Source of the DNA: Streptomyces sp. GESEQ-4
GTDB taxonomy: Bacteria; Actinomycetota; Actinomycetes; Streptomycetales; Streptomycetaceae
DNA: 64,000 bases
Assembly: GCF_017948455.1 (NCBI RefSeq)
Contig: NZ_JAFFSU010000028.1
Coordinates: forward strand, 45,494 to 109,493
Direction of reading: 5' to 3'
Shown: positions 19,535 through 28,607 of the stretch, in pieces
How the letters are laid out: each line of letters opens with the position of its first letter
How positions within the stretch are numbered: the stretch's first letter is position 1
The notes under the pieces: model-generated
Seen by the model: only the letters and a program-made list of their open reading frames with translations
The model's database searches: none
Told to the model about the DNA's origin: nothing
Made by a program: the position numbers and the translations under genes

Positions 19535-22035
19535 CCGTGACCACCAACGCTCCCTCCGGAGGGGGAGAGGCGGCGGTCCCGCCGGAGGATCTCGTCTCGC
19601 TGACGATCGACGGCGTCGAGATCAGCGTGCCCAAGGGCACCCTGGTCATCCGGGCCGCCGAACAACTCGGCATCGAGATCCCCCGGTTCTGCGACCATCC
19701 CCTCCTCGACCCGGCTGGCGCCTGCCGCCAGTGCATCGTCGAGGTCGAGGGCCAGCGCAAGCCGATGGCGTCCTGCACGATCACCTGCACCGACGGGATG
19801 GTGGTCAAGACCCATCTCACCTCGCCGGTCGCCGAGAAGGCCCAGCACGGTGTGATGGAGCTGCTGCTCATCAACCACCCGCTGGACTGCCCGGTCTGCG
19901 ACAAGGGCGGCGAGTGCCCGCTGCAGAACCAGGCGATGTCGCACGGCAACGCGGAGTCCCGCTTCGAGGGAAAGAAGCGGACCTTCGAGAAGCCCGTCCC
20001 GATCTCCAAGCAGGTGCTGCTGGACCGGGAGCGGTGCGTGCTGTGCGCCCGCTGTACCCGGTTCTCCAACCAGATCGCGGGCGACCCGATGATCGAGCTG
20101 CTGGAGCGGGGCGCGCTGCAGCAGGTCGGTACTGGCGAGGGCGACCCCTTCGAGTCGTACTTCTCCGGCAACACCATCCAGATCTGCCCGGTCGGCGCGC
20201 TCACCTCGGCGGCGTACCGCTTCCGCTCCCGCCCGTTCGACCTCGTCTCCTCGCCGAGCGTGTGCGAGCACTGCTCCGGCGGCTGCGCGACCCGCACCGA
20301 CCACCGGCGCGGCAAGGTCATGCGGCGCCTCGCCGCCAACGACCCCCAGGTCAACGAGGAGTGGATCTGCGACAAGGGGCGCTTCGCCTTCCGGTACGCA
20401 CAACAGCGGGACCGGATCGACACGCCGCTGGTGCGCAACGCCGAAGGGGACCTGGTCCCCGCGTCGTGGCCGGAGGCCCTGCAGATCGCGGCTCAGGGGC
20501 TGCTCGCCTCGCGCGGGCGCACCGGAGTCCTGACCGGCGGGCGCCTGACCGTCGAGGACGCCTACGCCTACAGCAAGTTCGCGCGCGTGGCACTCGACAC
20601 GAACGACATCGACTTCCGCGCGCGCGTGCACAGCGGCGAGGAGGCCGACTTCCTGGCCGCCCAGGTCGCCGGGCGCGGACGGGATCTCGACGGTACGGGC
20701 GTCACGTACACCTCTCTGGAGAAGGCACCCGCGGTCCTGCTGGTCGGGTTCGAGGCCGAGGAGGAGGCGCCCGGCGTCTTCCTGCGGCTGCGCAAGGCCT
20801 GGCGAGGACACGGGCAGAAGGTGTTCGCGCTGGCCACGCACGCCACGCGCGGCCTGGAGAAGGCGGGCGGCACGCTGCTGCCCGCCGCTCCCGGCACCGA
20901 GACCGAGTGGCTGGACGCGCTCGCGAGCGGGGTCGGCCTGGAGGGCGACGGTGCCAAGGCCGCCGAGGCGCTGCGCACCGAGGGCGCGGTGATCGTCGTC
21001 GGCGAGCGGCTGGCCGCCGTGGCGGGCGGACTCACCGCCGCCGCACGGTTCGCCACCGCGACCGGCGCCCACCTCGTGTGGATTCCGCGCCGGGCCGGTG
21101 AGCGGGGCGCGATCGAGGCGGGCGCGCTGCCGTCGCTGCTGCCGGGCGGGCGTCCGGCCACCGACCCGCGCGCGCGTGAGGAGGTCGCCGCGGCCTGGGG
21201 CGTCGCCGAACTCCCGCTCCGCTACGGCCGGGACACCGGACAGATCGTCGAGGACGCCGCCACAGGCGAACTCCAGGCGCTGCTCGTCGCCGGCGTCGAG
21301 ATCGCCGACCTGCCCGACCCGGCACGCGCGCGTGAAGCACTTCACGAGGTGGGCTTCGTGGTGTCACTGGAGCTTCGGCCCAGCGAGATCACCGAGCTCG
21401 CCGACGTCGTGCTCCCCGTCGCGGCGGTGGCCGAGAAGGCGGGCACCTTCCTCAACTGGGAAGGCCGGGCTCGCATGTTCGAGGCCGCGCTCAAGCCCGA
21501 CCATATGACCCGCACCCTCGCGCCGACCGACGCGCGTGCGCTGCAGATGCTGGCCGACGCCATGGACGTACATCTGGGGCTGCCGGATCTGCGCACCGCG
21601 CGCGCGGAGCTGGACCGGCTCGGGGCCTGGGACGGGCCGCGGGCCGGCGAGCCGCTGGCGATCGCGGGCGTGTTGCCGCGGCCGGCCGCCGGGGAGGCCG
21701 TGCTCGCCGGGCACCGGCTGCTGCTCGACCAGGGCCGTCTGCAGGAGGGCGACGAGGCACTCGCCGGGACCCGGCACGCCGCCCACGCGCGCGTGTCGGC
21801 CGCCACGGCTGCCGAGGCGGGCGTCAAGGAAGGCGACCTCCTCGCCGTGACCGGCACCGCCGGAACGGTCGAACTCCCTCTCAGGGTCACCGAGATGCCC
21901 GACCGCGTGGTCTGGCTCCCGCTGAACTCCACCGGCGGGGGCGTCGCCTCCGACACCGGGGCGCTGCCCGGCTCCCTGGTCCGCATCGGCCCGGCGACGC
22001 AACCGACCGAGGCCCCCAAGGAGGTGGAGGCATGA
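19531..22035 (+). CDS. nuoG: NADH-quinone oxidoreductase subunit G
   Basis: This 834-residue iron-sulfur subunit begins with a 2Fe-2S ferredoxin domain (CDHPLLDPAGACRQC), followed by HPLDCPVCDKGGECPLQ and RCVLCARC for the 4Fe-4S clusters. CEHCSGGCATRTD in the molybdopterin-oxidoreductase-like part may hold the extra N7-type cluster. It is the largest peripheral-arm subunit. Its C-terminal third is the least conserved and shows typical molybdopterin-fold beta structure without cofactor ligands. It overlaps nuoH by four bases. Confidence 0.95.
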   Translation: MTVTTNAPSGGGEAAVPPEDLVSLTIDGVEISVPKGTLVIRAAEQLGIEIPRFCDHPLLDPAGACRQCIVEVEGQRKPMASCTITCTDGMVVKTHLTSPVAEKAQHGVMELLLINHPLDCPVCDKGGECPLQNQAMSHGNAESRFEGKKRTFEKPVPISKQVLLDRERCVLCARCTRFSNQIAGDPMIELLERGALQQVGTGEGDPFESYFSGNTIQICPVGALTSAAYRFRSRPFDLVSSPSVCEHCSGGCATRTDHRRGKVMRRLAANDPQVNEEWICDKGRFAFRYAQQRDRIDTPLVRNAEGDLVPASWPEALQIAAQGLLASRGRTGVLTGGRLTVEDAYAYSKFARVALDTNDIDFRARVHSGEEADFLAAQVAGRGRDLDGTGVTYTSLEKAPAVLLVGFEAEEEAPGVFLRLRKAWRGHGQKVFALATHATRGLEKAGGTLLPAAPGTETEWLDALASGVGLEGDGAKAAEALRTEGAVIVVGERLAAVAGGLTAAARFATATGAHLVWIPRRAGERGAIEAGALPSLLPGGRPATDPRAREEVAAAWGVAELPLRYGRDTGQIVEDAATGELQALLVAGVEIADLPDPARAREALHEVGFVVSLELRPSEITELADVVLPVAAVAEKAGTFLNWEGRARMFEAALKPDHMTRTLAPTDARALQMLADAMDVHLGLPDLRTARAELDRLGAWDGPRAGEPLAIAGVLPRPAAGEAVLAGHRLLLDQGRLQEGDEALAGTRHAAHARVSAATAAEAGVKEGDLLAVTGTAGTVELPLRVTEMPDRVVWLPLNSTGGGVASDTGALPGSLVRIGPATQPTEAPKEVEA

Positions 22036-23396
22036 GCCGGTACCTCGCCGCTGAAGACCTCTCGATGTTCGGCCTCGACCCCTGGTGGCTGGTCGTCATC
22101 AAGGCGGTGTTCTGCTTCGCCTTCCTGATGGTGACCGTGCTCTTCTCCATCGTCTGGGAGCGCAAGGTCGTCGCCTGGATGCAGCTGCGCATCGGCCCCA
22201 ACCGGCACGGCCCCTGGGGCATGCTCCAGTCGCTCGCCGACGGCATCAAGCTGATGCTGAAGGAAGACCTCGTCGTCAAGCGCGCGGACAAGGCGGTCTA
22301 CATCCTCGCGCCGATCGTCGCGGCCATCCCGGCCTTCATGGCGATCGCGGTGATTCCCTTCGGACCGGCCGGCAACGAGATCTCGATCTTCGGCCACCGC
22401 ACCACGATGCAGCTCACCGACCTGCCCATCGCGATGCTCTACATCCTCGCGGTCGCCTCGGTCGGCATCTACGGCATCGTCCTCGCGGGTTGGAGTTCTG
22501 GATCCACCTATCCGCTGCTCGGCGGCCTGCGCTCCTGCGCGCAGATGATCTCGTACGAGATCGCCATGGGCGCCGCCTTCGCCTCCGTCTTCCTCTACTC
22601 GGGGTCGATGTCGACGTCGGCGATCGTCGAGGCGCAGCAGGACCGCTGGTACATCATCCTGCTGCCGGTGTCCTTCGTGATCTACATCATCACGATGGTC
22701 GGCGAGACCAACCGCGCCCCCTTCGACATGCCGGAGTCCGAGGGCGACCTGGTCGGCGGCTTCAACACCGAGTACTCGTCGATCAAGTTCGCGATGTTCA
22801 TGCTCGCCGAGTACGTGAACATGGTGACGGTCTCGGCCGTGTCGGTGACGCTCTTCCTGGGCGGCTGGCGGGCCCCCTGGCCGGTCTCCACCTTCTGGGA
22901 GGGCGCGAACCACGGCTGGTGGCCGATGCTCTGGTTCGTCGTCAAGGTCCAGTTGCTGCTGTTCTTCTTCATCTGGCTGCGCGGCACGCTGCCGCGGGTC
23001 CGCTACGACCAGCTGATGAAGCTCGGCTGGAAGGTCCTCATTCCGGTCTCCGTGGTCTGGCTGATGCTCGTCGCCACGGTGCGGACGCTGCGGAACGAGA
23101 ACTACGACTTCGCCGACATCGCTTTGTACGTCGGTGGCGGTGTCCTCGGCCTCCTGCTGCTCTCCTTCGTCGTCGACATGTTCCGCGAGAGGGCGAAGGC
23201 GGCCGAGCGGCCCACCGAAGAGCCACCGGGCTTCGACCCGATGGCGGGCGGATTCCCCGTGCCGCCACTGCCGGGACAGGAGCTGCCGCCGGTGCCCCGG
23301 CGCCGTTCGCGCCGCGAGCGGGAGTTGATTGTCAGTGGTGGGCCGGATACTGCCAGTGACGGATCTCTGGATGGAAAGGAGGCGTCCGATGGCTGA
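22032..23396 (+). CDS. nuoH: NADH-quinone oxidoreductase subunit H
   Basis: This 454-residue membrane subunit, with about eight helices, anchors the peripheral arm and forms the quinone entry. It shows ERKVVAWMQLRIGPNRHGPWG and GETNRAPFDMPESEGDLVGG. A roughly 60-residue cytoplasmic Pro/Arg-rich tail (PPLPGQELPPVPRRRSRRE) extends past the usual end. Its last eight bases overlap nuoI. Confidence 0.95.
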   Translation: MSRYLAAEDLSMFGLDPWWLVVIKAVFCFAFLMVTVLFSIVWERKVVAWMQLRIGPNRHGPWGMLQSLADGIKLMLKEDLVVKRADKAVYILAPIVAAIPAFMAIAVIPFGPAGNEISIFGHRTTMQLTDLPIAMLYILAVASVGIYGIVLAGWSSGSTYPLLGGLRSCAQMISYEIAMGAAFASVFLYSGSMSTSAIVEAQQDRWYIILLPVSFVIYIITMVGETNRAPFDMPESEGDLVGGFNTEYSSIKFAMFMLAEYVNMVTVSAVSVTLFLGGWRAPWPVSTFWEGANHGWWPMLWFVVKVQLLLFFFIWLRGTLPRVRYDQLMKLGWKVLIPVSVVWLMLVATVRTLRNENYDFADIALYVGGGVLGLLLLSFVVDMFRERAKAAERPTEEPPGFDPMAGGFPVPPLPGQELPPVPRRRSRRERELIVSGGPDTASDGSLDGKEASDG

Positions 23397-23991
23397 GGAG
23401 CCCAAGGAGACCAAACCCGGTTTCCAGAACCCGGTGGCCGGCTTCGGCGTGACCTTCAAGGCCATGTTCAAGAAGCGGCTGACCGAGCAGTACCCGGAGC
23501 AGCAGAAGACCACCGCCCCCCGGTTCCACGGACGGCACCAGCTCAACCGCCATCCGGACGGCCTGGAGAAGTGCGTCGGCTGCGAGCTGTGCGCCTGGGC
23601 CTGCCCCGCCGACGCGATCTACGTCGAGGGCGCGGACAACACGGACGAGGAGCGCTACTCGCCGGGCGAGCGGTACGGCCGCGTCTACCAGATCAACTAC
23701 GCCCGCTGCATCCTGTGCGGCCTGTGCATCGAGGCGTGCCCCACGCGCGCGCTCACGATGACGAACGAGTTCGAGCTCGCCGACTCCAGCCGCGCCAACC
23801 TGATCTACACCAAGGAACAGCTGCTGGCCGGCCTCGACGACGCCATGGTCGACACCCCGCACGCCATCTACCCGGGGATGGACGAGCAGGACTACTACCG
23901 GGGCCTGGTGACGGAGGCCGCGCCCGGCACGGAGCAGCAAGTGGCGGTCTCCAAGGGAGAGAAGCCCGAGGACGAGGGGGTGGACGCGTGA
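23389..23991 (+). CDS. nuoI: NADH-quinone oxidoreductase subunit I
   Basis: This 200-residue protein carries two 4Fe-4S ferredoxin motifs, CVGCELCAWACP and CILCGLCIEACP, which hold clusters N6a and N6b and pass electrons to NuoB. The ATG at 23389 is chosen over one 60 bases upstream because AAAGGAGG lies ideally before it and homology starts at MAEEPKETKPGF. It overlaps nuoH by eight bases and nuoJ by four. Confidence 0.95.
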   Translation: MAEEPKETKPGFQNPVAGFGVTFKAMFKKRLTEQYPEQQKTTAPRFHGRHQLNRHPDGLEKCVGCELCAWACPADAIYVEGADNTDEERYSPGERYGRVYQINYARCILCGLCIEACPTRALTMTNEFELADSSRANLIYTKEQLLAGLDDAMVDTPHAIYPGMDEQDYYRGLVTEAAPGTEQQVAVSKGEKPEDEGVDA

Positions 23992-24806
23992 ACGCGCAGC
24001 TCGCCGCCTACTCCACCTCCACCGGAGAGGCCTTCCAGTTCTGGGTCCTCGGCACCGTCGCGGTGATCGGCGCCCTGTGCACCGTCTTCATGAAGAAGGC
24101 CGTGCACAGTGCGCTCTGCCTCGCCGGGACCATGATCATTCTGGCGGTGTTCTACCTCGCCAACGGCGCCTACTTCCTGGGCGTCGTGCAGATCGTCGTC
24201 TACACCGGCGCGATCATGATGCTGTTCCTGTTCGTGGTGATGCTCGTCGGCGTGACGGCGGCGGACTCCCTGAAGGAGACCATCAAGGGCCAGCGCTGGC
24301 TGGCCCTTCTCTGCGGGCTCGGCTTCGGCATCCTGCTGGTCGCGGGTATCGGGAACGCCTCCCTGACGGAGTTCACCGGCCTGGCCCAGGCCAACGCGAA
24401 CGGCAATGTAGAGGGCCTCGCGGCCCTTCTCTTCACCAAGTACGTCTTCGCCTTCGAAATCACCGGCGCCCTGCTGATCACGGCCGCCGTCGGCGCCATG
24501 GTGCTCACCCACCGCGAGCGCACCGAACGGGCCAAGACCCAGCGCGAGCTGGCCGAGCAGCGTGTGCGCGAGGGCAAGCATCTGCCGCCGCTGCCCGCGC
24601 CCGGTGTCTACGCCCGGCACAACGCGGTGGACATCGCGGGCCTGCTGCCCGACGGCACGCCGTCCGAGCTCACCGTCAGCAAGACGCTGCGCGAACGCGG
24701 CCAGATCCGTGATGTGTCCACCGAGGCGATCAACGACCTCAAGGCCCTGGAGCAGCGCGCCGAGGACCGCCTGGAGCGTACGAAGAGCGGGGAGGCGTCG
24801 AAGTGA
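23988..24806 (+). CDS. nuoJ: NADH-quinone oxidoreductase subunit J
   Basis: This 272-residue membrane subunit has five helices, including VQIVVYTGAIMMLFLFVVML, the pi-bulge helix that couples quinone reduction to proton pumping. About 90 cytoplasmic residues after the last helix (charged and helical, RERTERAKTQRELAEQ) make it longer than enteric NuoJ. The start is a GTG at 23988 overlapping the nuoI stop. Confidence 0.95.
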   Translation: MNAQLAAYSTSTGEAFQFWVLGTVAVIGALCTVFMKKAVHSALCLAGTMIILAVFYLANGAYFLGVVQIVVYTGAIMMLFLFVVMLVGVTAADSLKETIKGQRWLALLCGLGFGILLVAGIGNASLTEFTGLAQANANGNVEGLAALLFTKYVFAFEITGALLITAAVGAMVLTHRERTERAKTQRELAEQRVREGKHLPPLPAPGVYARHNAVDIAGLLPDGTPSELTVSKTLRERGQIRDVSTEAINDLKALEQRAEDRLERTKSGEASK

Positions 24807-25102
24807 ACCCGGTCAACTACATCTACCTCGCCGCCCTGTTGTTCACGATCGGCGCCACCGGAGTACTGATCCGGCGGAACGCGATCGTGGTCTTCATGTG
24901 CATCGAGCTGATGCTCAACGCCTGCAACCTTTCGCTCGTCGCCTTCTCCCGGATGCACGGCAATCTCGACGGCCAGATCATCGCGTTCTTCACGATGGTC
25001 GTCGCCGCCGCGGAGGTCGTGGTCGGGCTCGCGATCATCGTGTCGCTGTTCCGTTCCCGCCACTCGGCCTCGGTCGACGACGCCAGCCTGATGAAGCTCT
25101 AA
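24803..25102 (+). CDS. nuoK: NADH-quinone oxidoreductase subunit K
   Basis: This 99-residue, three-helix membrane subunit contains the conserved membrane glutamates in FMCIELMLNACNL and AAAEVVVGLAI, which form part of the proton path. The GTG start overlaps the nuoJ stop by four bases. A 14-base gap follows before nuoL. Confidence 0.96.
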   Translation: MNPVNYIYLAALLFTIGATGVLIRRNAIVVFMCIELMLNACNLSLVAFSRMHGNLDGQIIAFFTMVVAAAEVVVGLAIIVSLFRSRHSASVDDASLMKL

Positions 25103-25116
25103 GGGGTCGCTGAATC

Positions 25117-27030
25117 GTGGAGAACCTGATTGCGCTGCTGGTGGCGGCGCCTCTGCTCGGAGCGGCCGTACTGCTGTGCGGCGGCCGGCGGCTGGATGCC
25201 GTCGGCCACTGGATCGGGACGGTCCTCGCGGCCGTCTCCTTCGTGATCGGCGTGGTCCTCTTCGTCGACATGCTGGGGAAGGGCGCCGAGGAACGCGAAC
25301 TCGGCCAGCACCTGTTCAGCTGGGTGCCGGTCGAGGGCTTCCAGGCCGATGTCGCCTTCCAGCTCGACCAGTTGTCGATGACGTTCGTCCTGCTGATCAG
25401 CGGCGTCGGCTCGCTGATCCACGTGTACTCGATCGGGTACATGGAGCACGACGAGCGGCGCCGCCGCTTCTTCGGTTATCTGAACCTGTTTCTCGCGGCG
25501 ATGCTGCTGCTCGTCCTCGCCGACAACTACCTGCTGCTGTACGTCGGCTGGGAAGGCGTCGGTCTGGCGTCCTACCTGCTGATCGGCTTCTGGCAGCACA
25601 AGCCCAGCGCGGCGACCGCCGCGAAGAAGGCCTTCCTGGTCAACCGGGTCGGCGACATGGGCCTGGGCATCGCCATCATGCTGATGTTCACCACCTTCGG
25701 GACCTTCGCCTTCGGCCCGGTGCTCGGCGGCCACGAAGAGGAGAGCCTCGTCGGCGGTACCAGCGAGGCCACCCTCACCGGCATCGGGCTGATGCTGCTC
25801 CTGGCCGCCTGCGGCAAGTCCGCGCAGGTGCCGCTGCAGTCCTGGCTCGGGGACGCGATGGAGGGCCCGACCCCGGTCTCGGCCCTCATCCACGCCGCGA
25901 CGATGGTGACCGCGGGCGTCTATCTGATCGTCCGCTCCGGAGCGATCTTCAACGCCGCGCCGGACGCGCAGTTGGCGGTCACCGTGGTCGGTGCCGTCAC
26001 GCTCCTCTTCGGTGCGATCGTCGGTTGCGCGAAGGACGACATCAAGAAGGCGCTGGCCGGCTCGACCATGTCGCAGATCGGCTACATGATCCTCGCCGCG
26101 GGCCTCGGCCCCATCGGCTACGTCTTCGCGATCATGCACCTGGTGACGCACGGCTTCTTCAAGGCCGGGCTGTTCCTCGGCGCCGGTTCGGTCATGCACG
26201 GCATGAACGACGAGGTCGACATGAGGAAGTACGGCGGCCTCAGGAAGTACATGCCGGTCACCTTCGTCACGTTCGGCCTCGGCTACCTCGCCATCATCGG
26301 CTTCCCGGGCCTGTCCGGCTTCTTCTCCAAGGACAAGATCATCGAGGCGGCGTTCGCCAAGGGCGGCACCGAGGGCTGGATCCTCGGCGGCGCGGCCCTG
26401 CTCGGCGCGGCCATCACGGCGTTCTACATGACGCGCGTGATGCTGATGACGTTCTTCGGAGAGAAACGCTGGCAGCCCGATGCGAACGGCAATGAACCGC
26501 ACCCGCACGAGTCGCCGAGGTCCATGACGATCCCGATGATCGTGCTGGCCTTCGGATCGGTCTTCGCCGGCGGGTTCTTCAGCATCGGCGACCGCTTCAT
26601 TCACTGGCTGGAGCCCATCACCGGGCACGACCACGGCGACTCACCGCTCAGCGCGGCAGCGGTCACGGGAGCGACCGTGGCGTGCATGGTCATCGGCGTC
26701 GCCCTCGCCTACGCGCAGTACGGCCGCCGCCCGGTCCCGGTCGCCGCCCCGCGCGGATCGCTGCTCACCCGGGCCGCCCGGCGCGATCTGCTCCAGGACG
26801 ACTTCAACCACGTCGTCCTGGTCCGCGGCGGCGAGCACCTGACGCGGTCCCTGGTGTACGTCGACCACACCCTGGTCGACGGAGTCGTCAACGGCACGGC
26901 GGCCTCGGTCGGCGGCCTCTCCGGACGGATGCGCAGGCTGCAGAACGGCTTCGCGCGGTCGTACGCGGTCTCGATGTTCGGCGGCGCGGCGATCCTCGTC
27001 GCCGCGACCCTGCTGATGAGGGCGGTCTGA
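25117..27030 (+). CDS. nuoL: NADH-quinone oxidoreductase subunit L
   Basis: This 637-residue antiporter-like subunit has about 15 helices. The proton-pump signatures LLLYVGWEGVGLASYLLIG and PTPVSALIHAATMVTAGVYL are present, as is the Lys-bearing helix KDDIKKALAGSTMSQIGYM. The C-terminal part should form the long lateral helix of complex I. The start is a GTG after AAGGGG. Confidence 0.96.
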   Translation: MENLIALLVAAPLLGAAVLLCGGRRLDAVGHWIGTVLAAVSFVIGVVLFVDMLGKGAEERELGQHLFSWVPVEGFQADVAFQLDQLSMTFVLLISGVGSLIHVYSIGYMEHDERRRRFFGYLNLFLAAMLLLVLADNYLLLYVGWEGVGLASYLLIGFWQHKPSAATAAKKAFLVNRVGDMGLGIAIMLMFTTFGTFAFGPVLGGHEEESLVGGTSEATLTGIGLMLLLAACGKSAQVPLQSWLGDAMEGPTPVSALIHAATMVTAGVYLIVRSGAIFNAAPDAQLAVTVVGAVTLLFGAIVGCAKDDIKKALAGSTMSQIGYMILAAGLGPIGYVFAIMHLVTHGFFKAGLFLGAGSVMHGMNDEVDMRKYGGLRKYMPVTFVTFGLGYLAIIGFPGLSGFFSKDKIIEAAFAKGGTEGWILGGAALLGAAITAFYMTRVMLMTFFGEKRWQPDANGNEPHPHESPRSMTIPMIVLAFGSVFAGGFFSIGDRFIHWLEPITGHDHGDSPLSAAAVTGATVACMVIGVALAYAQYGRRPVPVAAPRGSLLTRAARRDLLQDDFNHVVLVRGGEHLTRSLVYVDHTLVDGVVNGTAASVGGLSGRMRRLQNGFARSYAVSMFGGAAILVAATLLMRAV

Positions 27031-27035
27031 TACCG

Positions 27036-28607
27036 ATGTCCTTTCCACTGCTGACAGCGACGGCGGCGCTCCCCGCGATCGGGGCGATCGCCACGGCCGC
27101 CGTACCGGCCGCCCAGCGCACCGCCGCCAAGTGGCTGGCGCTGCTGGTCTCGTTGGCCACCCTCGGGCTGGCCATCACCACCCTGGTGCGCTTCGATCCC
27201 GACGGTGACCGCTACCAGCTCACCGAATCCCACCCCTGGATCGCGGAGTTCGGGGTCCGGTACGAGCTGGGTGTGGACGGCATCGCGGTGGCGCTGATCG
27301 CGCTGACCGCACTGCTGATCCCGTTCATCATCCTCGCGGGCTGGCACGACGCCGATCCGCTGGAGACCGGAAGCAGGCGCTGGCGGCCGACGCAGGGCTT
27401 CTTCGCCCTGATCCTGGCCGTCGAGGCGATGGTGATCCTCTCCTTCGAGGCCACCGACGTCTTCCTCTTCTACATCTTCTTCGAAGCCATGCTGATCCCG
27501 ATGTACTTCCTCATCGGCGGCTTCGGTGACCGTGCCCACGAGCACGGCGAGAAGGTGGCGTCGACGCAACGGTCGTACGCGGCCGTGAAGTTCCTGCTCT
27601 ACAACCTGGTCGGCGGTCTGATCATGCTGGCCGCCGTGATCGGCCTGTATGTGGTCGCCGGGAACTTCTCGCTCCAGGAGATCGCCGAGGCGCGGGCCAA
27701 CGGCTCGCTCGACATGGCGACCAACACCGAACGCTGGCTGTTCCTGGGCTTCTTCTTCGCCTTCGCGGTGAAGGCGCCGCTGTGGCCGCTGCACACCTGG
27801 CTGCCCAACGCGATGGGGGAGGCCACCGCTCCGGTCGCCGTCCTCATCACGGCGGTCGTCGACAAGGTGGGCACCTTCGCGATGCTCCGCTTCTGCCTCC
27901 AGCTGTTCCCGGAGGCGTCGAAGTGGGCGACGCCCGTCATCCTCGTACTGGCGCTGATCAGCATCATCTACGGGGCGCTGCTCGCCGTCGGGCAGCGGGA
28001 CATCAAGCGGCTGGTGGCGTACGCGTCGATCTCGCACTTCGGGTTCATCATCATGGGCATCTTCGCGATGACCAGCCAGGGCCAGTCGGGCGCGACGCTG
28101 TACATGGTCAACCACGGGATCTCGACGGCCGCGTTGATGCTGGTGGCCGGCTTCCTGATCTCGCGGCGCGGCTCGCGGCTCATCGCGGACTACGGAGGGG
28201 TGCAGAAGGTCGCTCCGGTGCTCGCGGGCACGTTCCTGATCGGTAGCCTGGCGACCCTGTCGCTGCCCGGACTCGCCCCCTTTGTCAGTGAATTCCTGGT
28301 CCTGGTCGGCACGTTCGCGCGCTACCCGGTCATCGGGATCATCGCCACGTTCGGCATCGTGCTCGCCGCGCTCTACACCCTGGTCCTCTATCAGAGGACG
28401 ATGACAGGCCCGGTGAAGGCGGAGGTCGCGGCGATGCCGGATCTCCGGGTGCGTGAACTCGTGGTCGTGGCCCCGCTGGTCGCGCTGCTGATCTTCCTGG
28501 GTGTCTACCCGAAGCCCGTCACGGACATCGTGAACCCGGCGGTCAAGCAGACCATGTCCGACGTAGAGCAGAAGGATCCTCAGCCCGAGGTGGAGGCGGC
28601 CAAGTGA
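27036..28607 (+). CDS. nuoM: NADH-quinone oxidoreductase subunit M
   Basis: This 523-residue antiporter-like subunit has about 14 helices. FYIFFEAMLIPMYFLIGGFG carries the key Glu, followed by PLHTWLPNAMGEATAPV and QRDIKRLVAYASISHFGFI. The ATG at 27036 is taken because homology begins at MSFPLLTATAALPA; a frame is open far upstream inside nuoL. Its stop overlaps nuoN by four bases. Confidence 0.96.
   Translation: MSFPLLTATAALPAIGAIATAAVPAAQRTAAKWLALLVSLATLGLAITTLVRFDPDGDRYQLTESHPWIAEFGVRYELGVDGIAVALIALTALLIPFIILAGWHDADPLETGSRRWRPTQGFFALILAVEAMVILSFEATDVFLFYIFFEAMLIPMYFLIGGFGDRAHEHGEKVASTQRSYAAVKFLLYNLVGGLIMLAAVIGLYVVAGNFSLQEIAEARANGSLDMATNTERWLFLGFFFAFAVKAPLWPLHTWLPNAMGEATAPVAVLITAVVDKVGTFAMLRFCLQLFPEASKWATPVILVLALISIIYGALLAVGQRDIKRLVAYASISHFGFIIMGIFAMTSQGQSGATLYMVNHGISTAALMLVAGFLISRRGSRLIADYGGVQKVAPVLAGTFLIGSLATLSLPGLAPFVSEFLVLVGTFARYPVIGIIATFGIVLAALYTLVLYQRTMTGPVKAEVAAMPDLRVRELVVVAPLVALLIFLGVYPKPVTDIVNPAVKQTMSDVEQKDPQPEVEAAK

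Noticed and set aside
21342..23546. A 734-codon minus-strand frame opposite nuoG and nuoH
   Set aside because: Shadow frame over two clear complex I genes.
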